From assembly GCA_964484465.1 (NCBI GenBank), contig CAZAFL010000008.1:1-64000 (forward strand): DNA of 64,000 nucleotides, given 5' to 3'. This DNA comes from CAZAFL01 sp964484465 (GTDB taxonomy: Bacteria; Bacteroidota; Ignavibacteria; UBA10030; SZUA-254). Below, in pieces: positions 1-8,159 of the stretch. Within the stretch, counting starts at the first letter, position 1, and every line of letters starts with the position of its first letter. Made by a program: the position numbers and the translations under genes. The notes below the pieces were generated by a model. It had not been told where the DNA came from. It ran no database searches and saw only the letters and a program-made list of their open reading frames with translations.

Positions 1-775
1 TTTTCAGAATCCCAAGGTAATTTCCGTGGGCAGGGTAGAAAAAAATAACATAAATCCCGGAAGCGATTAAAGCGGCAAAACGGTCTATCGTATCTTCTGT
101 AACACCTACTGCCGCTCCTACACGCAGTCGACCCCGCTCATCTTTACACGCGCGGGGATGATGTTTCTTTTTCTGGATATCCTTGAACGTGATAAGACCA
201 CGCAGCATTCCGTCCTTATTAACAACAGGAAGCTTTTCGATTCTGTGCTTTTGCAGAATTTGTTCGGCACGCGCCATTGTGGTACCTGAAGGTGCGGTAA
301 TAAGGTGTTCACTTGTCATCACCTTCGCAATTTTGAGTTTCCGGTTAGGTTCAAAACGCAAATCCCGGTTTGTCACAATGCCTGTAAGCTTTCCATGTTC
401 GTCGATAATCGGGATACCCGAAATGTGATACTTTCCCATCAATTCGAGTGCTTCACCGACGGTCTGATCCGCGTGCATGGTAATCGGGTCAAGAATCATC
501 CCGCTCTCGGATCGTTTCACGAGATCGACCTGAGCGGCATGTTGTTCAATCGACATATTTTTGTGCAGTATCCCAATTCCTCCATCCCGGGCAAGGGCAA
601 TGGCAAAATCCGCCTCCGTGACTGTATCCATCGCCGCAGAAACAAGCGGTATATTGAGTTTGATGTGCCGGGAAAGTTTTGTCGTCACATCAACATCACG
701 AGGCACAACGTTCGACGCTCGCGGAACCAGGAGAACATCATCAAATGTTAATGATTCGCCGATGAATTTCTTCAT
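1..775 (-). CDS. guaB: IMP dehydrogenase, N-terminal 258 residues (cut by the window edge)
   Basis: Oxidises IMP to XMP with NAD+, the committed step of GMP synthesis in the cytoplasm. The reading frame starts at ATG 775 (protein begins MKKFIGESLTFDDVLLVP, the usual IMPDH start) and is open to base 2. The barrel start is at residues 8-90, and two intact CBS modules (about 93-205) contain NRDL and FKDI motifs, followed by RVGAAVGV at 218-225. The active-site Cys loop lies beyond the window. Oddity: the strand expected to read VVDTAHGHS reads FFYPAHGNY (residues 245-253), so the normally invariant NAD-contacting Asp is Tyr. It lies 36 bases downstream of the acyl-CoA dehydrogenase gene and is probably cotranscribed. 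Family identity is certain; activity is less so. Confidence 0.93.
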   Translation of the reverse strand, partial: MKKFIGESLTFDDVLLVPRASNVVPRDVDVTTKLSRHIKLNIPLVSAAMDTVTEADFAIALARDGGIGILHKNMSIEQHAAQVDLVKRSESGMILDPITMHADQTVGEALELMGKYHISGIPIIDEHGKLTGIVTNRDLRFEPNRKLKIAKVMTSEHLITAPSGTTMARAEQILQKHRIEKLPVVNKDGMLRGLITFKDIQKKKHHPRACKDERGRLRVGAAVGVTEDTIDRFAALIASGIYVIFFYPAHGNYLGILK

Positions 776-811
776 TGTCGTTGCAGAGGATTAATCCAGC
801 CGATGCTTCAG

Positions 812-1981
812 CTACACGAACGCCGGTATCCCGGTAATATCTTCTCCGATAATCAACGTATGCATTTCATGCGTGCCTTCATACGTCTTCACCGATTCGA
901 GGTTCGCCATATGTCGCATGACAGGATACTCGTCGAGGATCCCGTTAGCACCGAGAATTTCTCTGGCGGTTCGGGCAATCTCCAGTGCCTGGTGTACGTT
1001 GTTCCGCTTCGCCATCGACACTTGCTGAAATTTGAGTTTCCCCTGATCCTTCAAGCGTCCGAGCTGTAAGCAGAGAAGCTGCGCTTTGGTGATTTCGGTG
1101 ACCATGTGCACAAGCTTTTCCTGCGTTATCTGAAATGATGCAATCGGTTTACCAAACTGGATGCGCGACTTGGCATAGTTTAATGCCGCATCGTATGTTG
1201 CCATTGCGGAGCCAGTTGCACCCCATGCTATTCCGTAGCGAGCCTGGTTCAAACACATCAGAGGCGATTTTAACCCATCGGTTTTAGGGAAAATATTTTC
1301 CCTCGGGACAAGACAATCCTGAAAAATGAGTTCAGACGTTACTGACGCACGCAACGAATGCTTGCCGGTCATTTCCGGCGCTGTAAAACCCTTGGTCCCT
1401 TTTTCCACTAAAAACCCGTGGATGACTCCATTCATTTTTGCCCAAACAACGGCAACGTCTGCTATCGTACCATTGGTGATCCACATTTTCGCTCCATTCA
1501 GGAGGAATCCATCCTGCCGCTGTTCGGCACGGGTGATCATGCCGCCAGGGTTAGAGCCGTAGTCAGGTTCAGTGAGGCCGAAACACCCGATAGCCGCCCC
1601 GTTTGCAAGCTTCGGTAGCCATCGGTCTTTCTGTTGTTCCGAACCGAAAGTATAAATCGGATACATTACCAGTGCGCTCTGAACGGAAGCGAAGCTTCTC
1701 ACACCGCTGTCACCGCGCTCCAGCTCCTGCATCACAAGACCATACGCAACATTATTCATCTCCGCACAGCCATACTTTGCCGGAAGTGTGGAACCGAACA
1801 TTCCAAGGTCTGCCATTTTCCTGACAAGTTCTATTGGAAAAGTTCCTGCCCGGTTATGTTTTTCGATAATCGGAAGAACATGGTCATCAACAAATTCCCG
1901 CACGGTATTTCGCACAAGAATTTCTTCTTCACTCAGAAGATTCTCAATATTATAATAGTCTACGCCCTGAAATTTTATCAT
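812..1981 (-). CDS. Acyl-CoA dehydrogenase, glutaryl-CoA dehydrogenase-like
   Basis: FAD flavoenzyme that oxidises an acyl-CoA thioester and passes electrons to ETF. The 389-residue length is normal. The FAD/substrate segment GCFGLTEPDYGSNPGG, the WITNG motif and the C-terminal TYEGTHEMH stretch are present; the Glu of YEGTH (about residue 368) matches the catalytic base of the glutaryl-CoA dehydrogenase group. The chosen start gives MIKFQGVDYYN, which aligns with the family's N-terminus; the frame stays open for 36 codons upstream (ATG at 2089), but that stretch has no family character. No beta-oxidation partner is nearby, so the exact substrate (glutaryl-CoA or another acyl-CoA) is not shown by context. 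It lies downstream of a regulator gene in the same direction. Confidence 0.93.
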   Translation of the reverse strand: MIKFQGVDYYNIENLLSEEEILVRNTVREFVDDHVLPIIEKHNRAGTFPIELVRKMADLGMFGSTLPAKYGCAEMNNVAYGLVMQELERGDSGVRSFASVQSALVMYPIYTFGSEQQKDRWLPKLANGAAIGCFGLTEPDYGSNPGGMITRAEQRQDGFLLNGAKMWITNGTIADVAVVWAKMNGVIHGFLVEKGTKGFTAPEMTGKHSLRASVTSELIFQDCLVPRENIFPKTDGLKSPLMCLNQARYGIAWGATGSAMATYDAALNYAKSRIQFGKPIASFQITQEKLVHMVTEITKAQLLCLQLGRLKDQGKLKFQQVSMAKRNNVHQALEIARTAREILGANGILDEYPVMRHMANLESVKTYEGTHEMHTLIIGEDITGIPAFV

Positions 1982-2125
1982 TGGAAGGTCTTTCACCGTT
2001 AACGGACAACTCCATCCTCGTTTGAGCAAGAATGGGTTTACAACAGATGATTGTGGTGAAAAATTACGAAAATATCGAAGGAAAGTCAAACAACGAAGAA
2101 GCCGAAAAGGGACAAGTTACAAACA

Positions 2126-3466
2126 TCAATCGATCTGAATACCATACTCCTTGATTTTCAGATACAACCCTTTTTCACTGATGTTGAGTGCCTCCGCAGT
2201 TTTCTTCCGGTTCCCCTCAAACATTTTCAACACTTTTTCTATGTGCTGCTTTTCGATCGCTTCGATGGCTAGTGAAACAGGAGAAACCTGCCGCTGCCGG
2301 TCATTCAGGTGTAAATCTGTGACATCGATAACTTCACCCCGTGAAAGGATCATCGCCCCTTCGATAATATGTTCAAGCTCGCGGACATTCCCGGGCCAGT
2401 CATACAACATCAGCATCTCAAGCCCCTTTTCGCTGAGACGTTTTGGCTCCTTCAACTTCGATTTCTTTTTGAGAAAATATTCAACAAGAGAGGGGATGTC
2501 TTCCCGGTGGTCTTTCAACGACGGAACACGAATCGTAATGACATTCAGGCGATATAACAGATCTTCGCGAAACCTTCCCGCTTGTGCTTCCTCCTGAAGA
2601 TTTTTGTTCGTCGCTGAAATCACACGGACATCGGCGTTCAACTCATTTGTCCCGCCAACCCGGCGAAAATCTCCGGTCTCCAAAAAACGAAGAAGCTTTG
2701 GCTGAATAATCGGACTGATATCCCCTACCTCATCGAGAAACAGCGTACCGCCGTTGGCAACTTCGGCAAGACCGGGTTTTGCTGTATACGCGTTGGTGAA
2801 TGCGCCTTTTTCGTGACCGAACAATTCGCTCTCAAGAAGCGTGTCGGGAATCGATGAACAATTCACCGGCACAAACGGTCGGTCCTTTCTCGGACTGCTG
2901 CGATGGATAAGGTTTGCAATTAATTCTTTTCCCGTTCCGCTCGGACCCTGAATAAGGACAATAGAATCACTTTCAGCGACGCGCTTCGCACTTTCAACAA
3001 CTTCGAGGAGCGCTTTACTTTGACCCACAAGCTCAGACGCTCCAGCTTTGCGGGAAAGCTCCGTCTGCAATAACTTATTGTCGATTGAAAGTTTCTTCCG
3101 CTCGATAGCTCGCTGGATAGTCTGTTCGACCTGGTCGATATCATACGGCTTGCCGAGCACTTCATACGCACCCAGCTTTGTCGTTTCAACAGCCATTTTG
3201 AGGTCGGCATACTGCGACAGGATGATAACCTGGGAAGCCGGGGAGTGTTCCGAAATGAACTGCAGAACCTCCTTGCCGTCCACGCGCGGCATTTTCATAT
3301 CCAGCAGGACCACATCGTAGAGAATTTTTTGGATAAAATTGATGGCTTCGGCGCCATCGAAGGCGAGGTCTACTTCATAGGTATCGAGCTCCTGGAGCTC
3401 TTCTTTCAACAACATTGTTAACGACGCCTCGTCGTCAACAATCAAGATTTTGTATCGTTGAGACAT
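2126..3466 (-). CDS. Sigma-54-dependent response regulator, NtrC family
   Basis: Phosphorylation-controlled activator of sigma-54 RNA polymerase. A receiver domain (residues 5-120; acidic pair D11/D12, phosphoacceptor D56, conserved K106) is followed by an AAA+ domain (about 145-370) with Walker A GPSGTGKE at 174-181 and Walker B FLDEVGD, then a Fis-type helix-turn-helix ending in GNRKKTAEALNISEKGLY. The sigma-54 contact loop reads GAFTNA (221-226) rather than GAFTGA. It lies 35 bases behind the stand-alone receiver gene, so the two are probably one operon. No partner kinase is adjacent on this strand; the hybrid kinase at 4754 is the nearest candidate. Target genes are unknown. Confidence 0.95.
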   Translation of the reverse strand: MSQRYKILIVDDEASLTMLLKEELQELDTYEVDLAFDGAEAINFIQKILYDVVLLDMKMPRVDGKEVLQFISEHSPASQVIILSQYADLKMAVETTKLGAYEVLGKPYDIDQVEQTIQRAIERKKLSIDNKLLQTELSRKAGASELVGQSKALLEVVESAKRVAESDSIVLIQGPSGTGKELIANLIHRSSPRKDRPFVPVNCSSIPDTLLESELFGHEKGAFTNAYTAKPGLAEVANGGTLFLDEVGDISPIIQPKLLRFLETGDFRRVGGTNELNADVRVISATNKNLQEEAQAGRFREDLLYRLNVITIRVPSLKDHREDIPSLVEYFLKKKSKLKEPKRLSEKGLEMLMLYDWPGNVRELEHIIEGAMILSRGEVIDVTDLHLNDRQRQVSPVSLAIEAIEKQHIEKVLKMFEGNRKKTAEALNISEKGLYLKIKEYGIQID

Positions 3467-3501
3467 TTTCGCCTTCCTATACCAACAAGAAGGGGATAAG
3501 T

Positions 3502-3870
3502 CTATTCACTCAACACGCGTTCAATCGTCGTTAGGAGGTCGACAAGGTCGTAGGGTTTACTGACAAAGTCTTCTGCGCCGAGTTTTTTCGATTCGATAGC
3601 ATTCTTCAGGTCGGCAAAACCGGTGAGCATGATAACTTTGATCGGCGGAAAATTTTTCTTCACAAATTTCAGCACTTCGAATCCATCTACTTTCGGCATT
3701 TTAATGTCAAGAAGCAAGAGGTCATATTTCTTGTTTTGGACCATGGAGATCGCCTCGTCTCCGTCGGAAGCGGTGTCAACAGTATAACCCTCACTCGAGA
3801 GCTCACCTCCCAACACAGTTCGTAACGCTTCTTCATCGTCCACAACAAGTACGCGACTTTTGTCGGCCAT
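3502..3870 (-). CDS. Single-domain response regulator (CheY-like receiver)
   Basis: A 122-residue receiver with nothing attached. The acidic pocket DDEE is at 11-14, the phosphoacceptor is D55 in LLLLDIKMP, and the conserved Lys is in SKPYD near the C-terminus. Such proteins act as phosphate shuttles or protein-interaction switches. The next gene is a two-domain NtrC-type regulator with a similar receiver (both have DIKMP/DMKMP and KPYD), which suggests receiver duplication or a phosphorelay step. The GG-poor leader resembles other starts in the window. Function beyond phosphotransfer cannot be told from sequence. Confidence 0.93.
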   Translation of the reverse strand: MADKSRVLVVDDEEALRTVLGGELSSEGYTVDTASDGDEAISMVQNKKYDLLLLDIKMPKVDGFEVLKFVKKNFPPIKVIMLTGFADLKNAIESKKLGAEDFVSKPYDLVDLLTTIERVLSE

Positions 3871-4121
3871 ACGGATTCCTTTTATAACGCTGATTATGGA
3901 AAATTTTTTTTGATTAATCCCGCCATATTTACGCGTCGCAAGTTAACGAAATCAAACCAAAAAAGCAACATGATGGAGGTAATTTTTTCTTATTCAGACG
4001 ATAACTCGCTGAAACGCTTCTAATTACATTTTCGCGCATATTTTTTTTGTGATAGAGAACACTTGGAAGGAGAAAAAGGATCGCGCGTCAATAAATGGAG
4101 GGAAGCTATCTGATCCGCAAG

Positions 4122-4196
4122 TCGGGATGCCGGGATTTGAACCCGGGACCTCCTGCGCCCAAGGCAGGCGCGCTAGCCAGGCTGCGCTACATCCCG
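4122..4196 (-). tRNA. tRNA-Pro (anticodon UGG)
   Basis: A full cloverleaf folds by eye on the minus strand: acceptor CGGGATG/CATCCCG, D-stem GCGC/GCGC, anticodon stem CCTGC/GCAGG with loop CTTGGGC (anticodon TGG), and T-stem CCGGG/CCCGG with TTCAAAT loop. The discriminator base is A. CCA is not encoded, so it must be added after transcription; a CCA-adding-type enzyme lies in this window at 44660. A promoter-like element is placed 85 bases upstream. Confidence 0.97.
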
Positions 4197-4287
4197 ATTG
4201 TTCCTATTACTATCACAAAGGTTATTCATTATCCGTGTCAGATTTTCCTGACACCACCATCAACTATGAAACGTCCTTTGCCGATAA

Positions 4288-4316
4288 AATATAATCAAAT
4301 TTACAGGAAGTTTCAA
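4288..4316 (-). promoter_or_regulatory. Putative promoter of tRNA-Pro
   Basis: TTGAAA, 17 bases, TATATT on the minus strand. Predicted transcription would start near 4281, about 85 bases before the mature tRNA 5' end. The same spacing recurs at other gene starts in this window. Confidence 0.55.
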
Positions 4317-4450
4317 TTATTCTGATAAACCAATGACCTCCATATCAATGACTGGTGAAACCAATATGAAAAATGAGAGTGATTTTTCTAATGTCTTATA
4401 TGAAAAAATCAACTGGATTTGGGTGTCTTACAGCAATAAATTTGCCCTAG

Positions 4451-4479
4451 TTGACAAATTCTTTTGTTTTGTATATCTT
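4451..4479 (+). promoter_or_regulatory. Putative promoter of the hybrid sensor kinase
   Basis: TTGACA, 17 bases, TATCTT on the plus strand. It would give a leader of about 270 bases before ATG 4754. No riboswitch or hairpin in that leader was recognised. Confidence 0.5.
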
Positions 4480-4753
4480 AGCAACAATTCGGGCAAGAAT
4501 GGATGTCATCTTCAACCCGTGCATGCGTTCTCAAAAGAATTCAAGAATCAGAGGAATTTTGAATTCAGATCTCATATTCTCCAACTTGCCAGATACCCTG
4601 CACCCGCTTGACAAAAGCTCCGAGGTTTATCAACTATCACTCATCACCCAGTTCCCTGAAAACTACAGGACAACTATACGCCATCGATACTCTTAAGCTC
4701 CATATCTCCCAGATTATGAGAAAACCTGCCAGAGCCGGGAAGGGACTCTCATA

Positions 4754-7700
4754 ATGTTGTATTACACTGTCATCCTTGCCTACATCGCCGCGAATCTTTT
4801 ACTAGCACTTGTGGTCTTTGCAAAATCACACAATAACATTGTCAGCAGATTCTACACCTTTTGCGTGGGATGCCTAATCTTATTGGGAGCATTTTCATAT
4901 CTACTCAATCAGCATCTCAATGCCACGCTTTACATTATCTTGGATCATAGTATCATTTTTATATACTCGTTGTTTCCTTTTTTCTTCCTGCATTTTGCCG
5001 TGGTTTTCATTCGGCAGCATGATATTCTACGTTCGAAATCTGCTGTTCCGGCAATATACACCGTTGGATTAATCAGTTATACAGTAGTCCTTCTGGGTTT
5101 CGTCGACAGGCCGATCTCTGAAACAGGGGAAGTCACCTCCAGCGGTTACACGTTTTATCTCATCTGGATGTCCATTTTCCTGACAATCGGCATCGCCATG
5201 CTCTATGAAGTCGCGCGCGGTTTCTATGATAAGCCGGGAAAATCCAATTTCCTGTTCGCCTGCTTCGCGTTGCTCCTGCTCATATTACCCGGACCGTTTA
5301 CCGATTCAGTGTTTTTTAAGATCCTCCGTTTCAATGCCGAGGCGTATTATTTTTCCTGCATGATTTCACTTGCTATCGCGGTGTATTTCATTTTTCGGCA
5401 CAAGATTATTATCAATACACTATTTAGCGCGTTGAAATCCGCCCTTGGTGCGATTAACGATATCTTTCTGACAATGGATGATTCCTTTAGAATCGAGCGG
5501 GCACGAGGCAGGGCAATTACCTCATTGTTGGGCTATACTGAATCGGAACTTCAAGGTCAAATGTTCACAAATTTTATCGACCGGGCTGCCGACCTGGCAG
5601 ATTACAGGTCCCTGGTACTCAAAGGAAAAATGGCAGAATGCTACCTCACTGCATCCGTTAAGGGTAAAAAAGTAAATAATCTGCAGCTGAATTTCTCTTT
5701 TGCACCAATGTTCATCAATAACCAGCTCACGGGTTTCGTTGCCATCGGGCGAGACATCACCGACCTTAAAAAAACTGAAGAGGAACTCATCAAATTGCGA
5801 AAGGCCGTTGAACGAACCGCCGAGGTCATTTTCATGACCGACCAGCATGGAACCTTTACCTATGTGAACCCCGCATTTACCGACCTGTATGGTTATCCTC
5901 CTGAAGAGATTGTCGGCAAAACAACACCCCGTGTATTGAAAAGTGGGCTTTTACAAAAAGAAGATTATGAAAATTTCTGGCAGACTATTTTACAAAAGCA
6001 GGTTTTCAGAGCAGAGATTGTCAACAAAACGAAAGATGATAAGCTCATTCATATTGAAAGCTCAGCAAATCCGATTTTAGACGATGCCGGCAACATCCTC
6101 GGCTTCCTCGCCATACAGAAAGATATCACAAAGCGTAAACAGATGAGTGTTCTCGTAGATTTGCAATATCGTATTGCAGAAGCGGCCTCTGTTGCCAAAG
6201 AGATGAACGAACTGTATGGAGCAGTACATGATATCATAAAAGAGGTCATCGACGCGCGAAATTTTTATATCGCGCTCTATGAGGTTAAGACGAACAGTGT
6301 ATCGTTCCCCTATTTTGTTGATGAACAAGATTCCTCGAACGACCCGAATGAGTGGAGACCTCTTAAAAAAGGAATGACGGAATATGTCATCCGCACTGGA
6401 AAGCCCATGTTATGTACCAAACACAATTTTCAGGACCTTCTTGTCCGCGGAGATGTCGAACTTCTCGGACCAGACTCGGCGGTCTGGCTCGGAGTTCCCC
6501 TCAAGGTAAATCTTCGCACGATAGGTGTTATGGCTGTACAGCACTATACAAACATTAACGCGTACAATGAAACAGACCTTCGTATGCTCGAGTTTGTATC
6601 AATCCAAATCGCAAAGGCGATTGAAAGATCAAATCAGGAAGAGAATCTTCGCCGAAGCGAAGAACAATTTCGCTTGATCTCCGAGAATGTTGCAGACCTT
6701 ATCGCTGTACTTGACACGGAAGGACGCCGGGTATACAGCAGTCCTTCCTATACTTCGATTATCGGTACTCCGGAACACCTGCAGGGAACGAGCTCATTTC
6801 ATGAAATTCATCCGGACGACCGGGAAAAGATGAAGGCAATCTTTGAGGAAACACTGAAGACGGGTATCGGAAATCGGGCCGAATACCGTTTCGTCAGACC
6901 GGACGGCTCCATCCGGCACATTGAATCCCAAGGAAGCGTCGTGAGAAACACAAATGGAGATATTACCAATATCATCGTTGTCGGCCGCGATGTGACAGAG
7001 AAAAAAACCCTCGAACAGCAGTTTCTGCGAGCACAACGGTTGGAAAGCCTGGGGACGCTGGCAAGCGGCATAGCCCATGACCTGAATAACGTTCTGGCTC
7101 CCATTCTTCTTTCCATCAGAGCGTTAAGTCAAGCCGTTTCAACGGAATCAGGCAAAAAAATACTCGCATCTCTTGAAACAAGCGCGAAACGAGGCACCGA
7201 TATCATTAAACAGGTCTTGGCGTTTGCCCGCGGCGTGGAGGGTGAAAGAACATTGCTCCAGCCACGGCACCTTATTAGTGAAGTCGTCTCTATCGTAAAG
7301 GGAACATTTTCCAAGAATATCTCCATTGAGGAAAATATTCCCAAAGATTTATGGTCGATCCTTGGAGACCCTACACAAATCCATCAATTGTTGATGAACC
7401 TTTGCATTAACGCGCACGATGCGATGCCAAAAGGCGGGAAATTGCTGATTGCTGCTGAGAATAAAATCATCGACGAGCAATATGTGCGGATGAACCTGGA
7501 GGCACGACCGGGTCGTTATGTAATGCTTTCGATTGAAGATACCGGCACCGGCATGTCGCCAAGAATTCTCGACCGCATTTTTGAACCGTTCTTTACAACG
7601 AAGGCACCAGGAAAAGGCACGGGTCTCGGTCTTTCCACTGTCCATACCATCGTGAAAAGCCACCTGGGCTTCACTAATGTCTACAGCGAGCCGGGCCAGG

Positions 7701-8155
7701 GCACAACGTTCAGAATATATCTTCCTGCTTCTGAAACCCAAGAGGCGACGGTGGTTACTGAAGAGAAAAGAAAACTCCTTTACGGTAACGGGGAACTTAT
7801 CCTTGTCGTCGACGATGAGGTTTCAATCGGGGAGGTTACCAAACAAACATTGGAAACATTCGGCTATCGCGTGCTCACTGCTTTGAACGGGGTGGAAGCG
7901 GTGGCACTGTATACCAGCCATTCCGGTGAGGTAGCATTAGTGATAACCGATATGATGATGCCCGAAATGGACGGTACCCAGACAATTATTGCCATCAGAA
8001 AACTTAATCCCAGAGCGAAAATCATCGGTTCAAGTGGGCTTGTTTCAAGCAGTGATACCGCAAAAGGGTTCGGGGCCGCAGCTGATGGTTTTATTGCAAA
8101 GCCTTATACAGCCGATAACCTCCTGGAGACAATCCACTCGGTATTGCACAAATAG
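4754..8155 (+). CDS. Hybrid sensor histidine kinase (7TM-PAS-PAS-GAF-PAS-kinase-receiver)
   Basis: Membrane sensor of a phosphorelay. Residues 1-216 form about seven hydrophobic helices resembling the 7TM sensor region of histidine kinases. Then come PAS-like domains (about 226-345 and 349-463), a GAF domain (465-632), a third PAS (634-755), a dimerisation helix with H-box HDLNN (phospho-accepting His775), a GHKL ATPase (about 868-994, with GTGMSPRILDRIFEPFFTTK cut by GLGLSTV) and a C-terminal receiver (1015-1132) with phosphoacceptor D1066 in TDMMMPEMDG. The start at 4754 has GGGAAGGGA just upstream. It lies divergently next to two response regulators that lack a kinase. The signal is unknown; the 7TM region suggests a small or lipophilic ligand or membrane state. 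Confidence 0.95.
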   Translation: MLYYTVILAYIAANLLLALVVFAKSHNNIVSRFYTFCVGCLILLGAFSYLLNQHLNATLYIILDHSIIFIYSLFPFFFLHFAVVFIRQHDILRSKSAVPAIYTVGLISYTVVLLGFVDRPISETGEVTSSGYTFYLIWMSIFLTIGIAMLYEVARGFYDKPGKSNFLFACFALLLLILPGPFTDSVFFKILRFNAEAYYFSCMISLAIAVYFIFRHKIIINTLFSALKSALGAINDIFLTMDDSFRIERARGRAITSLLGYTESELQGQMFTNFIDRAADLADYRSLVLKGKMAECYLTASVKGKKVNNLQLNFSFAPMFINNQLTGFVAIGRDITDLKKTEEELIKLRKAVERTAEVIFMTDQHGTFTYVNPAFTDLYGYPPEEIVGKTTPRVLKSGLLQKEDYENFWQTILQKQVFRAEIVNKTKDDKLIHIESSANPILDDAGNILGFLAIQKDITKRKQMSVLVDLQYRIAEAASVAKEMNELYGAVHDIIKEVIDARNFYIALYEVKTNSVSFPYFVDEQDSSNDPNEWRPLKKGMTEYVIRTGKPMLCTKHNFQDLLVRGDVELLGPDSAVWLGVPLKVNLRTIGVMAVQHYTNINAYNETDLRMLEFVSIQIAKAIERSNQEENLRRSEEQFRLISENVADLIAVLDTEGRRVYSSPSYTSIIGTPEHLQGTSSFHEIHPDDREKMKAIFEETLKTGIGNRAEYRFVRPDGSIRHIESQGSVVRNTNGDITNIIVVGRDVTEKKTLEQQFLRAQRLESLGTLASGIAHDLNNVLAPILLSIRALSQAVSTESGKKILASLETSAKRGTDIIKQVLAFARGVEGERTLLQPRHLISEVVSIVKGTFSKNISIEENIPKDLWSILGDPTQIHQLLMNLCINAHDAMPKGGKLLIAAENKIIDEQYVRMNLEARPGRYVMLSIEDTGTGMSPRILDRIFEPFFTTKAPGKGTGLGLSTVHTIVKSHLGFTNVYSEPGQGTTFRIYLPASETQEATVVTEEKRKLLYGNGELILVVDDEVSIGEVTKQTLETFGYRVLTALNGVEAVALYTSHSGEVALVITDMMMPEMDGTQTIIAIRKLNPRAKIIGSSGLVSSSDTAKGFGAAADGFIAKPYTADNLLETIHSVLHK

Positions 8156-8159
8156 CCGC

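Larger units (their letters stand above)
4197..4753. other. Intergenic region between divergent tRNA-Pro and sensor kinase
   Basis: No convincing protein gene. It contains two divergent promoter-like elements (listed separately at 4288-4316 and 4451-4479). The short reading frames here have no recognisable domain or good ribosome site. The last bases before 4754 carry a strong Shine-Dalgarno run (GGGAAGGGA) for the kinase. Confidence 0.6.

Noticed and set aside
1634..2002. 122-codon frame antisense to the acyl-CoA dehydrogenase gene
   Set aside because: Shadow of a well-supported gene; no domain recognised.
4049..4325. Two open frames over the tRNA region
   Set aside because: They run through the tRNA-Pro gene on the opposite strand and have no domain or ribosome site.
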